NCBI GenBank assembly: GCA_003157715.1
Contig: PMKK01000264.1
Coordinates: forward strand, 1-7,177
Origin: Actinomycetota bacterium
GTDB taxonomy: Bacteria; Actinomycetota; Thermoleophilia; UBA2241
DNA: 7,177 nt
Reading direction: 5' to 3'
A model generated the notes under the pieces. The model was not told the origin of the DNA and did no database searches. It saw only the letters and a list, made by a program, of their open reading frames with translations. Of this stretch, positions 6,801 to 7,177 are shown piece after piece. Each line of letters starts with the position of its first letter. The stretch's first letter is position 1. The translations under genes and the position numbers were made by a program.

Positions 6801-7075
6801 CGGACCTCGGTTACACGATCCGGTGGATGTTCACCGCACCGATCGGCATCGACAACTTCGTCGCCTCCAACGACGAGTCGACGCCGCTCACGGTGGCGAA
6901 GGCAAGCGCTGGGACCATCACGGCGTCGATCACCGTTCCGGCCGACGCAGCGCCTGGCGACACCGTCACCGGCACCGTCGACTTCTACACGGCGACGGGT
7001 GATCAGGTGCAGGCCGCCGGTGGCGACCACCTCGGCTCGGTGCCGGTGACCATCACCGTCACCGCCGCGCCGTAA
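3821..7075 (+). CDS. Secreted subtilisin-like (S8) serine protease with multidomain beta-sandwich tail
   Basis: A 1084-residue extracellular protease. I chose the ATG at 3821, behind TGGGGG, because it puts the signal peptide (MRRCVFILVLALVVALSLAA) at the very N-terminus; an in-frame ATG at 3791 would add ten residues. Residues about 35-100 resemble an I9 inhibitor propeptide, followed by a Lys/Ala-rich linker. The catalytic triad is Asp168 (VGMLDTGTDP), His199 (GHGTGTSS) and Ser394 (GGTSMAAPVVAG), with the oxyanion Asn302 in SEGNEGPG and the family's SSRGP at 351-355, so it should be active. PDIMGFGA replaces the commoner PDIVAPGA. The last 620 residues carry three jelly-roll/PPC-like modules (near 538-615, 724-803, 900-988) alternating with Ig/CARDB-like segments (VVRNTGN, SVANRGPTD). 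There is no LPXTG or C-terminal helix, so release or non-covalent attachment is likely. It is flanked by terminators, hence probably its own transcript; substrate unknown. Confidence 0.93.
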   Translation: MRRCVFILVLALVVALSLAAGVMRARAAAGGPAAKPTIKVIVMLKSGGDASEVVGRLQARDSTSVVRYHIIPAVSATVSQDTIAALRADGNVLQVFNDHKIPAPKMPTGVEGKARTARTVAGKTAGKVAAGAPLESEALQLTHAQDAWSIKVNGQQVMGQGVRVGMLDTGTDPLQPDLAPAIEAYKDFTGEGLYDDVGHGTGTSSTVAAQGLPVFNPNTNTTMNFSGMAPKSKVLMAKVSGEYNGWDSQVIRGIQWLMDEKVDIISCSLLTVSLPQDGNDPLALAAQAAVDAGITFVNSEGNEGPGQGTMGSMQDAPGVLAVGASTGNREFAQEDFMGVTTYKGDQVITWSSRGPNSLGDFRPDIMGFGAYGWALAPVGGSDEGQNIQEFGGTSMAAPVVAGDLALAESAWKLSHPGETLPSPLYWKKLLASTTTNLAYPALEQSSGLVNAKAAVMAVLQRGKSMLVSVGADSNGPSSWSARVAGGAEASTRIVVRNTGNAKEKITLSPTTYVANANQTITKSVTLNGPDFLDNENFSVPSGTDFVQTTVTWPSGPNVSIRSAVYDSDGNFLTYAPTYGGYGHLTQCQIALKGPKDQRPVVKAGSPWTLAIFPRASMPPTGPQQVNVKIEFMHEATWSSLKVATKSFRLEKGASRGVEATILAPAAAGTYFGGVRVSNGSATTTIPVSIRVPVKMTNGHGTFSGKLVGSTVEYFGGEFYFYDFTVPGGTASLAAAVTWPDQGNLVNVYLVDPNGRVRDAKSGDLNVPDYANGTAPDAALTHTGEQVLWSAPMAGKWQVLVWAPGFSGNGFSEPYTGTITLDRAVVAPTAWTTTAAPGQTVTASFSVANRGPTDLAAYADSQVTYNGDAQYQQVWDDMNTTGNLFADDITDGGGLSAHGFYVPQNCTQLTAYAMWGGPYPSTTTRSGTGAASFPSTPIPSASPVLVDLGLYDPAGTDVAESLAMSDHGNAVQVQNPMSGEWTTTVAYANPGPDMPDLGYTIRWMFTAPIGIDNFVASNDESTPLTVAKASAGTITASITVPADAAPGDTVTGTVDFYTATGDQVQAAGGDHLGSVPVTITVTAAP

Positions 7076-7090
7076 GACAAATGAGCAGAC

Positions 7091-7107
7091 CCGGGCGAGA
7101 CGCCCGG
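7091..7107 (+). other. Hairpin just after the protease stop codon
   Basis: CCGGGCG-AGA-CGCCCGG, seven perfect pairs, 15 bases past the TAA. No T-run follows. It precedes the main terminator and may protect the transcript end. Confidence 0.4.
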
Positions 7108-7115
7108 TGAAAGAC

Positions 7116-7153
7116 GGGACGGCGTGCCGCAAGGCACGCCGTCCCTTTCTCTT
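7116..7153 (+). terminator. Intrinsic terminator of the S8 protease gene
   Basis: A thirteen-pair perfect stem (GGGACGGCGTGCC at 7116-7128 with GGCACGCCGTCCC at 7133-7145) capped by a GCAA tetraloop, which is of the stable GNRA class, followed by TTTCTCTT. It is a textbook rho-independent terminator 40 bases after the stop codon. The GC-rich bases beyond it, to the window end, show no gene. Confidence 0.93.
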
Positions 7154-7177
7154 GCGCCGGCTGCGGCGCCCGGCCAG

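Noticed and set aside
4523..7132. An 869-codon open frame on the minus strand opposite the S8 protease
   Set aside because: Its product is Arg/Gly/His/Val-rich with no motif, signal or family resemblance. Long antisense frames are expected opposite GC-rich coding DNA, and the plus strand encodes an unmistakable protease.

Overview
This is a GC-rich bacterial window, probably from an uncultured actinobacterial-type lineage. That guess rests only on base composition and gene styles, and no marker gene is present to confirm it. The left half reads on the minus strand and the right half on the plus strand, divided by a divergent intergenic region near 3183-3392.

Minus-strand side, in transcription order. 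First comes a TlpA/ResA-like thioredoxin lipoprotein (3182-2667), then a six-helix CcdA/DsbD-type electron-transfer membrane protein (2617-1856); together they make an extracytoplasmic thiol-reducing pair. Seventeen bases later starts a GlcD/YdiJ-type FAD-dependent dehydrogenase (from 1838). It keeps only its FAD-binding half, about 291 residues, and then runs in frame into a tetratricopeptide-like protein that is clearly a different gene. That second gene is itself broken: a one-base frameshift near 695-720, an in-frame amber codon at 412-414, and the window edge at base 1. Read through these lesions, it ends in a zinc metalloprotease domain with HELTH and a Tyr-x6-Glu-Tyr-Phe-Ala-Glu block, spaced much as in the catalytic domain of anthrax lethal factor. 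This remnant is the most unusual item in the window.

Plus-strand side. A 68-residue FmdB-type zinc-ribbon protein (3393-3599) lies behind a plausible sigma-70-type promoter. Its -10 box overlaps a perfect ATACCC-N4-GGGTAT palindrome resembling operators of the CsoR/CstR repressor family. A strong intrinsic terminator follows. Next is a structured leader, then a large secreted subtilisin-like (S8) protease (3821-7075) with signal peptide, I9-like propeptide, full catalytic set and a long C-terminal tail in which three jelly-roll-like modules alternate with Ig-like segments. It ends at a textbook terminator (7116-7153).

No RNA gene, CRISPR array, insertion sequence or attachment site was seen. 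The protease appears to be a stand-alone transcription unit. The redox pair and the truncated dehydrogenase probably form one transcript, with the broken metalloprotease at its distal end.
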